Source of the DNA: Saccharospirillum impatiens DSM 12546
Lineage (GTDB): Bacteria > Pseudomonadota > Gammaproteobacteria > Pseudomonadales > Natronospirillaceae
Assembly (NCBI RefSeq): GCF_000423605.1
Contig: NZ_AUIH01000009.1
Coordinates: 62,001 to 126,000, forward strand
Direction of reading: 5' to 3'
Length of the DNA stretch: 64,000 nucleotides
Part shown: positions 1 through 8,231 of the stretch, piece by piece
Layout: the number at the start of each line of letters is the position of its first letter
How positions within the stretch are numbered: the first letter of the stretch is position 1
Position numbers and translations under genes: made by a program
The notes under the pieces: generated by a model
Seen by the model: the letters and a program-made list of their open reading frames with translations, nothing else
What the model was told of the DNA's origin: nothing
Database searches by the model: none

Positions 1-1439
1 GGTTGATCCGAATGTTGCTGACTCCAGTCGGCCAGTGAGACCCCGGGCGCTGCTTGTTGGCGGGCCAGCAGTACCTGTGGAACGGTGGCGAAATACCAGA
101 TGCCGTCCTGCTCAATATACCAGCCCCGGGAATCCTGACTGCGGTGGAACCAGTCCGACATTGCTGGCATGCCCGGGTCCAGCCAAAGTTTTGAAAATGG
201 CAATTGCAAACGACTCATGGTGCCGGCCGGTGTGGAGAATGCCGTTGTTTCGGTATAACCGAGATAACGAAGGTCATCCAACACGCTGGCAAACGCTTCG
301 GCATCTGAGGGCTCCAGCGCCAGATAGCTGCCGGCATCGTCAGCAATAACACTGAACCGGCCAGCCAGTCCGGCGGCAAGCGAGGTCCAACTGACGCCTG
401 TCTTGGCGGTCAGCTGATTCAGGTCACGTACTGACCAGTCGGATGCGGATGCCAGCCGGCGCACCCAGTCCTCATCCGGTATGACGGTGGTAAAGTAATG
501 GTCGGGCTCTCCCAGACTCTTGACCTGGGTTGCAGGGTTGTCCGGCAGCGACAGATCCCACAGCGGCCCATTCGTGCCTCGCACCAACACAGTTGTCTGG
601 CCCTGACCGTTCCGGGACCCCATGGCCAGTGCCAATTCCTGAGTATTCATCAACCCCAGTGTATCCAGTTCACTGACTTGCGATGCGGGCAGAAACGTCT
701 CAACTTGGGGAAGGACAGCGGCCGTGTTCGCCCACAGATAAAGCCCGTAACGGCTGTCTTCCAACGCGGCCTGTCGCTTGAGAGCGGGATGCTCGGGGTT
801 GGCCACTGCACCCAGTTGCGCCAGCGATTGCGCACTGCTGGCAAAGCCAGCTGATAGCGTAAAACGACGAGTTTGGGGGTCGAACTGATAATAGCCGGGC
901 ACGACACCGAAACTCAGTCGACCAGGCTCGCTTTGGGTGGCCGGTGCCAATTGGCGCACGCCCGATTGCCCCTGAAGCAACGTGCCGAGTTGTTGTTCAA
1001 ACGCCGCCCGGGAATCAAAATCCAGGCGCGCTGTCAGTTGTAACTCCGCACCGGTAACAGCGGTGCCTTGCGGCAGACGCACGGCCAGTTCGAGTGGCGA
1101 CCGCAACCGGTCCAGCAGCAGACCGGCAGTTGCGCCCTCTGCCCCAAGAGGTGCCAGTTGTTGGCGCAGGGCGTCGAGCAAGGTCGTCACCGCGGCCCGG
1201 TTCGCATCCGTCGCCAACAGATCACCCATGGCATTGTTTTTAGGTGCGGTTATCCAGGCACTGGGGCTGGGCACGCGAGCATAGGTAATGACATCAGCAT
1301 CCAGAGTGTCAATCAGGCTGGCTGGTTCAGCCAGGGAATCCGGCCAGTTGATCCGGGCCTGTGATTGAGTTGAAAGGTTACTGCAACCGCTTAGCACGAA
1401 CGCGCCAATCAGAGTAAACACACAAAAAAAACGAGTCAC
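1..1439 (-). CDS. Putative lipoprotein, C-terminus outside window
   Basis: Leftward reading frame, open from a GTG at 1439 to the window edge (about 479 codons visible). The GTG is preceded by AAGGA eight bases upstream. The N-terminus is a short basic-hydrophobic signal ending in a lipobox (LSGC), so the product should be a lipid-anchored envelope protein. The rest is a soluble, Ala/Leu/Gln-rich sequence with no motif I recognise. It is the last gene before the window edge and lies downstream of the kinase gene, but a strong hairpin terminator separates them, so it probably has its own promoter. The frame and lipobox are seen directly; no function can be assigned. Confidence 0.7.
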   Translation of the reverse strand, partial: MTRFFCVFTLIGAFVLSGCSNLSTQSQARINWPDSLAEPASLIDTLDADVITYARVPSPSAWITAPKNNAMGDLLATDANRAAVTTLLDALRQQLAPLGAEGATAGLLLDRLRSPLELAVRLPQGTAVTGAELQLTARLDFDSRAAFEQQLGTLLQGQSGVRQLAPATQSEPGRLSFGVVPGYYQFDPQTRRFTLSAGFASSAQSLAQLGAVANPEHPALKRQAALEDSRYGLYLWANTAAVLPQVETFLPASQVSELDTLGLMNTQELALAMGSRNGQGQTTVLVRGTNGPLWDLSLPDNPATQVKSLGEPDHYFTTVIPDEDWVRRLASASDWSVRDLNQLTAKTGVSWTSLAAGLAGRFSVIADDAGSYLALEPSDAEAFASVLDDLRYLGYTETTAFSTPAGTMSRLQLPFSKLWLDPGMPAMSDWFHRSQDSRGWYIEQDGIWYFATVPQVLLARQQAAPGVSLADWSQQHSDQ

Positions 1440-1503
1440 TGAGTCAATCCTTATCGTCAGGGTCGGGGGTAATTAAGGGTTGAGAATAGCGGGATCTGAC
1501 AAC

Positions 1504-1539
1504 AGAGAAAAGGGATGACTCAACTCGCAGGTCATCCCT
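1504..1539 (-). terminator. Rho-independent terminator after the two-component operon
   Basis: Perfect 9-bp stem (AGGGATGAC at 1511-1519 with GTCATCCCT at 1531-1539) and an 11-base loop. Read leftward it is followed by a short T-rich run. It ends the regulator-kinase transcript. Confidence 0.7.
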
Positions 1540-1565
1540 ACTGTATGAAGGGCTCGCTCACCCCA

Positions 1566-3203
1566 TCAGTGATTGGATTCATGATACAGGTCAAGCGCCT
1601 GAAACGGCTGGTTCAGCCGATCGACATCGATGCTGTCCAGGTCTTCCAACGTTGCATCCTCGGTCAGACGTGACGCCGCCAACGGCAGCTCGACCGTAAA
1701 CTGCACACCGCGCACATCAAGCGGCGTAAACTGTATGCCGCAGTGTTTGCGTGCCAGACTGATATCCAGCACCCACGCTGGGTTATCCGGCTGCTGAGGG
1801 TCTAGCCAGTTAATACTGCGCAGCGACGTGTCGAGCACCTTTATCTGAGGCTGATGAGCATCCGCCGACGATACTTCAACCGAGCGCAAGGGTTGCTCAA
1901 ACGACCAGTTCAGTGTCTTTTCGGTATCGGTTACACCGTGTCGCTGGCACACCGGCAAGTCGTCTTCAATCTGAACGGTAAACGAATCGGTATGCACATC
2001 GCCGTTTTCAAACTCCAGACGCAATGTCATCTGACGAGCGTTATTAACGATGTTTTCGATGGCAATTGAACCGTCGTAGCCTTTAACGATTTCACCGACA
2101 AAAAACAGGCCGAGTCCCTTGCCGTGGTTCTCCTTCACCCGACGTGTGGAATACCCCAGTTGAAAGATTTTGGTTTTGTCTTCTTCACTGATGCCCGGGC
2201 CACTGTTAAAGACCTGAAGCCGGACCTTGCCAGAGCGTTCCAACAGCCGCACGCCAATGCGACGGTATTTGTGCCGATAGGGCCGCTTGCCACTGAAAAA
2301 TTGAGCGTTTTTAAGCAGGTTTTCCAACAACAACACCCAGTGATTTTCATTGCCCAGCACAACACCACAGGGTTCCATCAACAACCAGAACGACGGATCA
2401 TCCTGCCACTGGCAGGGCAGGCCTTCAGCTACTGCCGTGTGCAAGGACTCCGGGGTATTCAATAGCGGTGTCAGTGCTCGAACCAGACCGGCGACCGGCG
2501 AAAACGTAGGCTGCAACTCATGAGAGTCGGCTGATTCGGGGTTCAGTGATTGCTGATAATAGGGTTCTTCCAGATCACACAACTGATTGGCCAGATGCAG
2601 CGCAATGTTGTCGGTTGTGGCCAGATCCAGCAGGTCCCAGACGTAACGCAGCTGTTGCAGGGCTTCACGGGTTCGCGTCTGGTCGGTTTCGCTCAGTTCG
2701 GGTTGAGCAAGCGCCAGTTCCAGAGCCGATTGCACTTTGTCAAAACCGATCACACCGTTGTGACGAACCTCGGCAGCGATGCTTTTAAAATGCAGAAATT
2801 TTTCATCATACTCAATGTATTCGAGCAATTTATCGCTGATGAACAGTTTCAGCTTGTCGGCATGTCCGGCGTAAGTATGGACCTTGTGTTGCAGTTGCTT
2901 GCGGCTTTGCCACAGGTGGTTATATTCGTCCTGCAACTGACGGGCTTGCTGCTTTTGCTGACGACGCGCCTGAGCAAACCGGTGCGCATCGTTGATCAGG
3001 AAGATGAGAAAAATAGCGCACAGGGCCATTTTCAGTCGCGGGTCCAGTACCCAGCCTGGTATCTGGTAATACGACAACAAATCAGGCTCGGTGATCAGGT
3101 AAAAATAGGCGACCAGCGCCAGCCCGAAAAAACTGCTGAGCACGCTGAACCGCTGCGGCCAGCTCGGCTTGAAAGGACGGTCCGACTCAGTGCGCAACGT
3201 CAT
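1566..3203 (-). CDS. Membrane sensor histidine kinase (atypical)
   Basis: About 545 residues from the ATG at 3203, preferred because GGAG lies 8 bases upstream; an in-frame ATG 12 codons earlier (3239) has no such site. Two membrane segments near residues 19-38 and 57-74 are followed by a long coiled-coil stretch (about 80-130) and a HATPase domain. The N-box (LLKNAQ) is near residue 295 and the G-box (GKGLGLFF) near 363. No canonical H-E-x-R phosphoacceptor box is visible; a histidine in AEVRHN is the nearest candidate. About 130 residues beyond the G-box form an acidic tail of unknown role. The gene overlaps the regulator gene by 17 bp, so the two form one operon. The kinase assignment is firm; the signal is unknown. 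Confidence 0.8.
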   Translation of the reverse strand: MTLRTESDRPFKPSWPQRFSVLSSFFGLALVAYFYLITEPDLLSYYQIPGWVLDPRLKMALCAIFLIFLINDAHRFAQARRQQKQQARQLQDEYNHLWQSRKQLQHKVHTYAGHADKLKLFISDKLLEYIEYDEKFLHFKSIAAEVRHNGVIGFDKVQSALELALAQPELSETDQTRTREALQQLRYVWDLLDLATTDNIALHLANQLCDLEEPYYQQSLNPESADSHELQPTFSPVAGLVRALTPLLNTPESLHTAVAEGLPCQWQDDPSFWLLMEPCGVVLGNENHWVLLLENLLKNAQFFSGKRPYRHKYRRIGVRLLERSGKVRLQVFNSGPGISEEDKTKIFQLGYSTRRVKENHGKGLGLFFVGEIVKGYDGSIAIENIVNNARQMTLRLEFENGDVHTDSFTVQIEDDLPVCQRHGVTDTEKTLNWSFEQPLRSVEVSSADAHQPQIKVLDTSLRSINWLDPQQPDNPAWVLDISLARKHCGIQFTPLDVRGVQFTVELPLAASRLTEDATLEDLDSIDVDRLNQPFQALDLYHESNH

Positions 3204-3999
3204 GGTCTGGTCTCCAGCAGTAGGCTTCCTGATCGCCAAAGGTCACGATACCGGCACCTTCCCGGCAACGCTCGGTAAACCGCCCATCGCCGTCTTCAAC
3301 CTGATCGAAAGCGCGTCTCAGGGTGCGGATGTGTTGCCGGTAGTTAGCGTAGGAAAACCGCTCCGGATCGGCATCGAGCTTATCGGCGATTTGCCAGGTC
3401 GACAATGGGCTGGGCGCTGCCTCAACCAGAAACCGCAGTATTTTGCGCGGCGTCGGTGCCAGCGGGCGGCGCGAGTTGCTCGGGTTCATCAATTTATGCC
3501 CGCGCCAGAACACCTCCCAGGTGCGGGTATCGATGCTCAATGACCCGCTGCGCAGCGTATCGCTGTCGGGCTTGGCCTGATCGCCGGGTTGATGACGCTG
3601 CTGACGCAACACCGCTTGAATGCGCCAGCACAGCACCGCTTCAACATTGCGCTGGTGTTTGGCGATAAAATCCAGTGTGCCGTTCTGTTCAAAGGCGGCC
3701 TGTTCGATGTCTGTACCACTGTGCTCCGACAAATACACCACTGGCAAATCCGGCCAGCGCCGCTGCAAAGCCCGTGAAACGGTCAGCCCCGCATGGCTGT
3801 TGCCCCCCATATGAGCGTCGAGTAACGCGACGTCGGGGGCATCCTCGTCGGAGCATTGTTTGATGTACTGGCAAGCGGCTTCAGCGAACTTGAAGACTCT
3901 GACGTCCGTTGGTGAACCGTTAAAATCGGTCGCCTCCAGTGTCGGTTTAAACCGCTCGACCCAGTGGGACTGGTCCTCTACCCATACAATCCGGGTCAT
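3187..3999 (-). CDS. Response regulator, receiver plus winged-helix domain
   Basis: 270 residues. The N-terminal receiver shows the acidic pair E8/D9, phosphoacceptor D61 (ALLDAH), a Ser at 91 in the switch position and K114. The C-terminal half (about 150-260) reads as an OmpR/PhoB-type winged-helix DNA-binding domain. It is the promoter-proximal gene of the operon and overlaps the following kinase gene by 17 bp. The receiver spacing is slightly unusual (D61 then HMGGNS), so phosphorylation behaviour may differ from the OmpR norm. Target genes are not evident; the large palindrome at 4078-4190 lies upstream. Confidence 0.8.
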   Translation of the reverse strand: MTRIVWVEDQSHWVERFKPTLEATDFNGSPTDVRVFKFAEAACQYIKQCSDEDAPDVALLDAHMGGNSHAGLTVSRALQRRWPDLPVVYLSEHSGTDIEQAAFEQNGTLDFIAKHQRNVEAVLCWRIQAVLRQQRHQPGDQAKPDSDTLRSGSLSIDTRTWEVFWRGHKLMNPSNSRRPLAPTPRKILRFLVEAAPSPLSTWQIADKLDADPERFSYANYRQHIRTLRRAFDQVEDGDGRFTERCREGAGIVTFGDQEAYCWRPDHDVAH

Positions 4000-4077
4000 G
4001 CGCGTTACTGCCTTTTCTGCTGTTATCGTTGAGACATCTTTACTAAAGCTTCAAAGTTCGTTCAGTGGCCATGGCCC

Positions 4078-4190
4078 GCGGCAGCTACCGGTGGTACCTC
4101 TGCGGGGTCGGCGTAAATCCGTCCATGGAGCCTAGACCGCAACATCCATGTTGCGGACTCCCCCGCAGAGGTACCACCGGCATCTGCCGC
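4078..4190. repeat. Large palindromic repeat element, copy A
   Basis: Perfect 20-bp arms (4088-4107 with 4161-4180) are extended by a further 7-bp outer stem (4078-4084 with 4184-4190) across a 3x3 internal loop. The enclosed 53 bases hold a conserved core (TCGGCGTAAATCC, then CCATGGAGCCTAGACC) and a nested perfect 9-bp hairpin (4137-4145 with 4148-4156). The core matches copy B at 32389-32516 almost base for base, while the arms differ. It lies in the divergent space between the response regulator and the deaminase. It resembles dispersed intergenic palindromes of marine gammaproteobacteria as I remember them; function unknown. Confidence 0.8.
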
Positions 4191-4337
4191 TCACATTGTG
4201 CGAACTCCCAAACTCCGCATCTTTACAGTCTAGCACCCCAACCGGCCCTGAAATGTGACTGAGGTTGTATTACTCGCTTGCGTGGCAAAGCATCCTTCGC
4301 TAGCTTGGCAGTTATTCCCTCATTTCCGGAGTCCGAC

Positions 4338-4775
4338 ATGGACGAGTTCATGCAAGCCGCGCTCGATGAAGCCAAAGCAGGCGTCGCCGAAGGCGGCATC
4401 CCAATCGGCTCGGTGCTGGTGCACAAGGGCCAGATTATTGGCCGGGGTCACAACCGCCGGGTTCAACAGGGCAGCGTGGTGCTGCACGGTGAGATGGATG
4501 CGTTGGAGAATGCCGGCCGCCAGCCGGCGGCGGTGTATCGCGAATCGGTGCTCTACACCACGCTATCGCCCTGCCCCATGTGCAGCGGCGCCATTCTGCT
4601 GTACGGCATTCCCAAAATCGTGATCGGTGAAAACCAGACCTTTCAGGGTGACGAGGCATTGCTGAGCAGTCGCGGCGTCGAGCTGGACGTACGCCAGGAA
4701 CCGGGCTGCATCCACCTGATGGAAACCTTTATCCGCGAACGGCCAGATCTGTGGAATGAGGATATTGGTGAGTAA
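4338..4775 (+). CDS. Cytosine deaminase, yeast Fcy1 type
   Basis: 145 residues from the ATG at 4338, which has GGAG six bases upstream; an earlier in-frame ATG at 4278 would add 20 residues without a ribosome site. It is a zinc-dependent CDA-fold nucleobase deaminase. The zinc and proton-shuttle residues are H50 and E52 (HGE) and C78/C81 (PCPMC). The stretches LYTTLSPC, YGIPK, GEN and the C-terminal ERPDLWNEDIGE follow the yeast cytosine deaminase pattern closely, unlike TadA or the unrelated E. coli CodA amidohydrolase. It would convert cytosine to uracil in pyrimidine salvage; a related purine or pterin substrate is possible. It is a single gene, convergent with satD. Confidence 0.82.
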   Translation: MDEFMQAALDEAKAGVAEGGIPIGSVLVHKGQIIGRGHNRRVQQGSVVLHGEMDALENAGRQPAAVYRESVLYTTLSPCPMCSGAILLYGIPKIVIGENQTFQGDEALLSSRGVELDVRQEPGCIHLMETFIRERPDLWNEDIGE

Positions 4776-4910
4776 ACCCCTTGGCTACCAGGCCTTATGA
4801 GACAGGTAGTCACAGGGCAATCTGCTATGGTAACAACCTTGAATCCGTTGCCAATCGGGTTGCCGGGCTTGCCTGCTGAAAGCTCGCCGTAAACCCCAGA
4901 TAGGTCTACC

Positions 4911-4938
4911 CGGTGCCTGACACGGATCCCTGGCACCG
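4911..4938. repeat. Hairpin between convergent genes
   Basis: A perfect 7-bp stem (CGGTGCC at 4911-4917 with GGCACCG at 4932-4938) with a 14-base loop lies between the convergent deaminase and satD genes. No T-run follows on either strand, so it is at best a weak terminator. Confidence 0.35.
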
Positions 4939-4956
4939 AAGCAAACTAACCCCGGG

Positions 4957-5586
4957 TCATTCTGCCAGGGCCGCATCCAGGTATCGGGTCAGGGTTTGGA
5001 TGCTTTGCGTTACATCGTCGAGCCCGCCCTGGCGAATATTCTTGTAAACCGCCTGTTCACTGATCTTCAGTGATGTGGCCAGCGTCGCTACGGTATCGCC
5101 CTGCAGCAAGCGGTGCAAGATCACCAGTCGGTTAGCCTGCCAGCTTTGCCAGTGCCGGTCGAGCAAGTGCAGGGTACTGTTGATCAGGTCCAGCGGCTGG
5201 CCGGAAAAATCACCGGCCAGGGCTAGCTCATGATCTCCCTGTTTAAGGTACTCGATGCTTTCACGGGCGGCGTGAAACGCCGGGCCGTCCATGCCAATTG
5301 CCTGTTGATGATTAACCGGTGTGGTCAGGGCCCCCAGGGACAGGGCAAAGCGCAACCGGACAGGATATACGGCCGCCCGAATCGCCAACAGGTCAGCAAA
5401 GACCCGATCAGCGGAGCTCAGGACTGCCTGAAACTCGTCTCCGAGCGTAATGGTATAGGGCGAGAGCAGGCCCTCTTTCTGCTGGTTCAGACCATTGAGT
5501 ATGCTCTCAAGATCACGTTGAACCCTGGCCCGGTCGGGCAGGTTTCTGGAATCTATGATGTCGGCAATGATGATCAATCGGTTCAT
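4957..5586 (-). CDS. SatD family protein with C-terminal HTH
   Basis: 209 residues. The N-terminus (MNRLIIIADIIDSRNL) and the TITLGDEFQ segment follow the SatD family pattern. The C-terminal part (about 150-190, ATLATSLKISEQAVYKNI) looks like a helix-turn-helix of the sigma-region-4 type. SatD proteins have an unclear role; the gene is named from streptococcal loci where it lies beside a membrane protein. Its start abuts an AT-rich region rich in AAACC/GGTTT half-sites that it might bind itself (inference). The gene runs divergently from the membrane/vWA operon. Confidence 0.72.
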   Translation of the reverse strand: MNRLIIIADIIDSRNLPDRARVQRDLESILNGLNQQKEGLLSPYTITLGDEFQAVLSSADRVFADLLAIRAAVYPVRLRFALSLGALTTPVNHQQAIGMDGPAFHAARESIEYLKQGDHELALAGDFSGQPLDLINSTLHLLDRHWQSWQANRLVILHRLLQGDTVATLATSLKISEQAVYKNIRQGGLDDVTQSIQTLTRYLDAALAE

Positions 5587-5622
5587 ACCGGAAGCTTAGC
5601 TATCACGGCCAAAATATCAACC

Positions 5623-5690
5623 TAAACGGTTTATTATAAGTAATTTAAACCAACATGGATTAATGCCAAGAAATAAACCGATATGGTTCA
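5623..5690. promoter_or_regulatory. AAACC/GGTTT half-site cluster, possible SatD operator
   Basis: In the AT-rich space between satD and the membrane-protein gene lie an 11-bp palindrome TAAAC-G-GTTTA (5623-5633), a TAAACC (5646-5651) and a TAAACC...GGTT pair (5674-5679 and 5685-5688). Repeated half-sites in a divergent promoter suggest an operator. The binding protein is unknown; the HTH-bearing SatD beside it is a candidate. Confidence 0.4.
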
Positions 5691-5795
5691 AATTCCCCCA
5701 CCCTGGCGATCAGTGAAAAGTTGCGCCCTGAAACTCACAGAATTTTCACCGCCCTGCCCGACACTACCTCCTGTCAACTCAACGGAGGCTTTGCC

Positions 5796-7325
5796 ATGTT
5801 TCAACAACTGCTCACTGTCTGGTCCGATTCCGCTGCCATCTCGGCCGCGATCTGGCTGGTATTACTCGTCACGGTACTGTATCTCGGGCGCCAGCAGGCG
5901 CATCAACTGTTTTCAACAACCGGCCGCGCGATATTCACCGCGTTGCGTCTGGCATCACGCTCGGTGTTACGACTGGAACAAAGGCTCAGCCAACGCAACC
6001 GCGATGTCCTGATGGACCTGGGCCGTATGGCGTCGGAAAAGGCCATAGAACGTGAATTTACCCGGGTCAGCACTCTGGTCGCCCGCGATCTGGCGCACTA
6101 CCCAAGCCTGCATCGCACGCTGGCCGATGCCATCGAGAAAATTGAAGCGGATTATCAGGCCAGCTCGCTGTCGGCTCCGTTGCCTCCGGCCTGGTCTGAC
6201 GTCGTCGATACGATTTCAGCGTTGCCCAAGAGTGCCGATCCGGCCTTAAACAAAATTCTCGATAACATTAAAGATGCGATTGAAGACTCGCATGAAGAGA
6301 CCCTGAAAGCTTTTCAGAAAGCCACGCTGGAGCGTCACGGCCACCTGGCCAAAATGCACCCGCAATGGCGCACGCTGAAAACCACCATGGGCAAAGTCGA
6401 AACCACACTCGACAGCCTGGAAGAGCGGACCCGCATGATCGATGGCCAGATGGACCGCTATGAGTCGATTCGCAACAACGAAGATGCCGCGGCCAACTCA
6501 TTGTTGTCGTCATCGCTGACCCAGTTTTTCATCTCCGGGCTGGTACTGATCATTGCGGCCATGGGCGGCCTGATCAACTTTCAACTGATCGCCCTGCCCA
6601 TGTCGGAAATGGTAGGCGGAACCGCCACTATCGGTGCGTTGCGCATGTCAGACATTGCCGCATTGGTGATCATTCTGATCGAGATTGCCATGGGTCTGTT
6701 CCTGCTCGAATCGCTGCGCATCACGCATCTGTTCCCGGTCATCGGCAGCATGGATGATCGCATGCGCCGGCGCATGATTGTCGTCACGCTTACGCTATTG
6801 ACCATACTCGCGACCATTGAGGCATCGCTGGCCTACATGCGTGACTTGCTCGCGCTGGACCGGGCCGCACTGCAACAGTCGCTGGCGGGTGTCGGCGTAG
6901 TTGAAGCTCAGTTTCGGTGGATTCCATCCATCGGCCAGATGGTGATGGGCTTTATCCTACCGTTCGCACTGGCGTTCGTCGCCATTCCGCTGGAGTCATT
7001 CATTCACTCGCTGCGCACCGTACTCGGCATGATTGTCGTCGGCCTGTTGCGCACGGTTGCGGTTGCGTTACGCCTGGTTGGTAATCTGGCCAGCCACGCC
7101 TGCAAAATACTGACGCACCTCTATGACCTGATCATCATGGTGCCGCTGGGCATTGAACGACTGGTTCGTCACCGCTCCACAGCGCCGGACCTGACCGACA
7201 CCGCCAAACCTGCCGAAAAGACGTCCGACACGAACGAGGCCCCGGCGGCCAGCAGCAAGCCAAAGCGCAACCGAAACACCAAGGTTGAACCCGTACTCGG
7301 CGACACTCAGGAGGTGACCCCATGA
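5796..7325 (+). CDS. Multi-pass membrane protein of unknown family
   Basis: 509 residues from the ATG at 5796, which follows a GGAGG; an upstream in-frame ATG at 5721 is not supported. A first membrane segment (about residues 12-30) is followed by a roughly 200-residue soluble, helical, charged region with coiled-coil character. Four or so further hydrophobic segments follow in the second half (about 235-260, 280-305, 325-350 and 385-440), then a Lys/Thr/Ala-rich, probably cytoplasmic tail. The last codons overlap the next gene by 4 bp (ATGA), so the two proteins are translationally coupled and probably work together. I do not recognise the family. Confidence 0.75.
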   Translation: MFQQLLTVWSDSAAISAAIWLVLLVTVLYLGRQQAHQLFSTTGRAIFTALRLASRSVLRLEQRLSQRNRDVLMDLGRMASEKAIEREFTRVSTLVARDLAHYPSLHRTLADAIEKIEADYQASSLSAPLPPAWSDVVDTISALPKSADPALNKILDNIKDAIEDSHEETLKAFQKATLERHGHLAKMHPQWRTLKTTMGKVETTLDSLEERTRMIDGQMDRYESIRNNEDAAANSLLSSSLTQFFISGLVLIIAAMGGLINFQLIALPMSEMVGGTATIGALRMSDIAALVIILIEIAMGLFLLESLRITHLFPVIGSMDDRMRRRMIVVTLTLLTILATIEASLAYMRDLLALDRAALQQSLAGVGVVEAQFRWIPSIGQMVMGFILPFALAFVAIPLESFIHSLRTVLGMIVVGLLRTVAVALRLVGNLASHACKILTHLYDLIIMVPLGIERLVRHRSTAPDLTDTAKPAEKTSDTNEAPAASSKPKRNRNTKVEPVLGDTQEVTP

Positions 7326-8017
7326 AGCTTGTGACCGATTCAGCCCGACTCAGCCGACACATCATGACCGTGTTGCTGATTACCGCTTTGCTTAGCACCG
7401 GCCTGTTGGCCGGATGCGGCGAGTCGCCGATCAAAAGCCGGGCGGTCTACATGCTGATCGACACCTCAGGTACCTATACCGAGCAGCTCGACAAAGCAGA
7501 GACCATCATGAACTACTTGCTGGCGACCCTCGACAGTGGTGATTCTCTGGCTCTGGCGCGCATCGACAGCGCCAGCTTCAATGAAGAAGACATCATCGCC
7601 AAAGCCACCTTTGATGTACGTCCGAGCACAGCCAATGATCAAAAAAGGTTGTTCCAGCACCACATGCAGACCTTCACCTCAGAACTGGTGCGTGGCAGTG
7701 CCCACACTGACATCACCGGTGGCGTCTTGCAGGCAATTGATTTTCTGAACGAAACGGAAGCTGACGAGAAAACCATTCTGGTGTTCAGCGATCTCGAAGA
7801 AGATCTGCCCGAAGGCCATGTCCGGGACTTCCCGATTGACGTTTCGGGCATCGAAGTGGTCGCGCTAAACGTCACCAAACTGACACGGGACAACATCGAC
7901 CCGCGCGATTACGAGAATCGGCTTAATGACTGGCAAAATCGCGTGATGGAGGGCGGTGGTCAATGGCGGGTGATCAACGATCTGGAACGCCTGGACCGTT
8001 TAGTAGCAATGAACTGA
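7322..8017 (+). CDS. Lipoprotein with von Willebrand A-like domain
   Basis: 231 residues. A signal peptide ends in a lipobox (LLAGC, Cys32), so the mature protein should be lipid-anchored. The rest resembles a compact vWA fold: a first strand with a metal-site-like motif (MLIDTSGT, D47-S49-T51), a central TDITGG segment and a strand ending in FSDLEED. It is coupled to the preceding membrane protein by an ATGA overlap. An envelope complex in which the lipoprotein binds a partner or metal is a reasonable inference. A short hydrophilic C-terminus (about 190-231) follows the domain. Confidence 0.75.
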   Translation: MKLVTDSARLSRHIMTVLLITALLSTGLLAGCGESPIKSRAVYMLIDTSGTYTEQLDKAETIMNYLLATLDSGDSLALARIDSASFNEEDIIAKATFDVRPSTANDQKRLFQHHMQTFTSELVRGSAHTDITGGVLQAIDFLNETEADEKTILVFSDLEEDLPEGHVRDFPIDVSGIEVVALNVTKLTRDNIDPRDYENRLNDWQNRVMEGGGQWRVINDLERLDRLVAMN

Positions 8018-8039
8018 ACCGGGCCAGGCTTGCCCCGGG

Positions 8040-8144
8040 CTACAACCCGGTGAAGATGGCCAAACCGGAAGGATTGAGTGACAAGGCGAGCGTGAACAAC
8101 AGGGTGGTCAGGAGTAAAGCCCACAGTTTGCTGCGCAGTTCCAT
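8040..8144 (-). CDS. Possible small single-span membrane protein (34 aa)
   Basis: Short leftward frame from the ATG at 8144: basic start MELRSK, one hydrophobic span (WALLLTTLLFTLALSL), then a short Gly/Phe tail. AAGGAG lies about 12 bases upstream, slightly far. It follows the terminator hairpin at 8185-8231, so it would need a separate promoter or readthrough. Composition is protein-like but the length gives little certainty. Confidence 0.35.
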   Translation of the reverse strand: MELRSKLWALLLTTLLFTLALSLNPSGLAIFTGL

Positions 8145-8184
8145 GAAGATTTCGAGCTCCTTTGTGACGGGGGGTCGTCTTTCT

Positions 8185-8231
8185 AAAAAACCAGCCGGGA
8201 TCTGACTTTGGAGGGGACAAATCCCGGCTGG
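8185..8231 (-). terminator. Rho-independent terminator of the candidate small RNA
   Basis: Perfect 11-bp stem (CCAGCCGGGAT at 8191-8201 with ATCCCGGCTGG at 8221-8231) and a 19-base loop. On the minus strand it is followed by TTTTTT (8190-8185). On the plus strand no T-run follows, which fixes the direction. Confidence 0.75.

Noticed and set aside
5676-5697. GGTTCAAATTC resembles a tRNA T-arm
   Set aside because: No acceptor, D or anticodon stem can be formed with the flanking AT-rich sequence.
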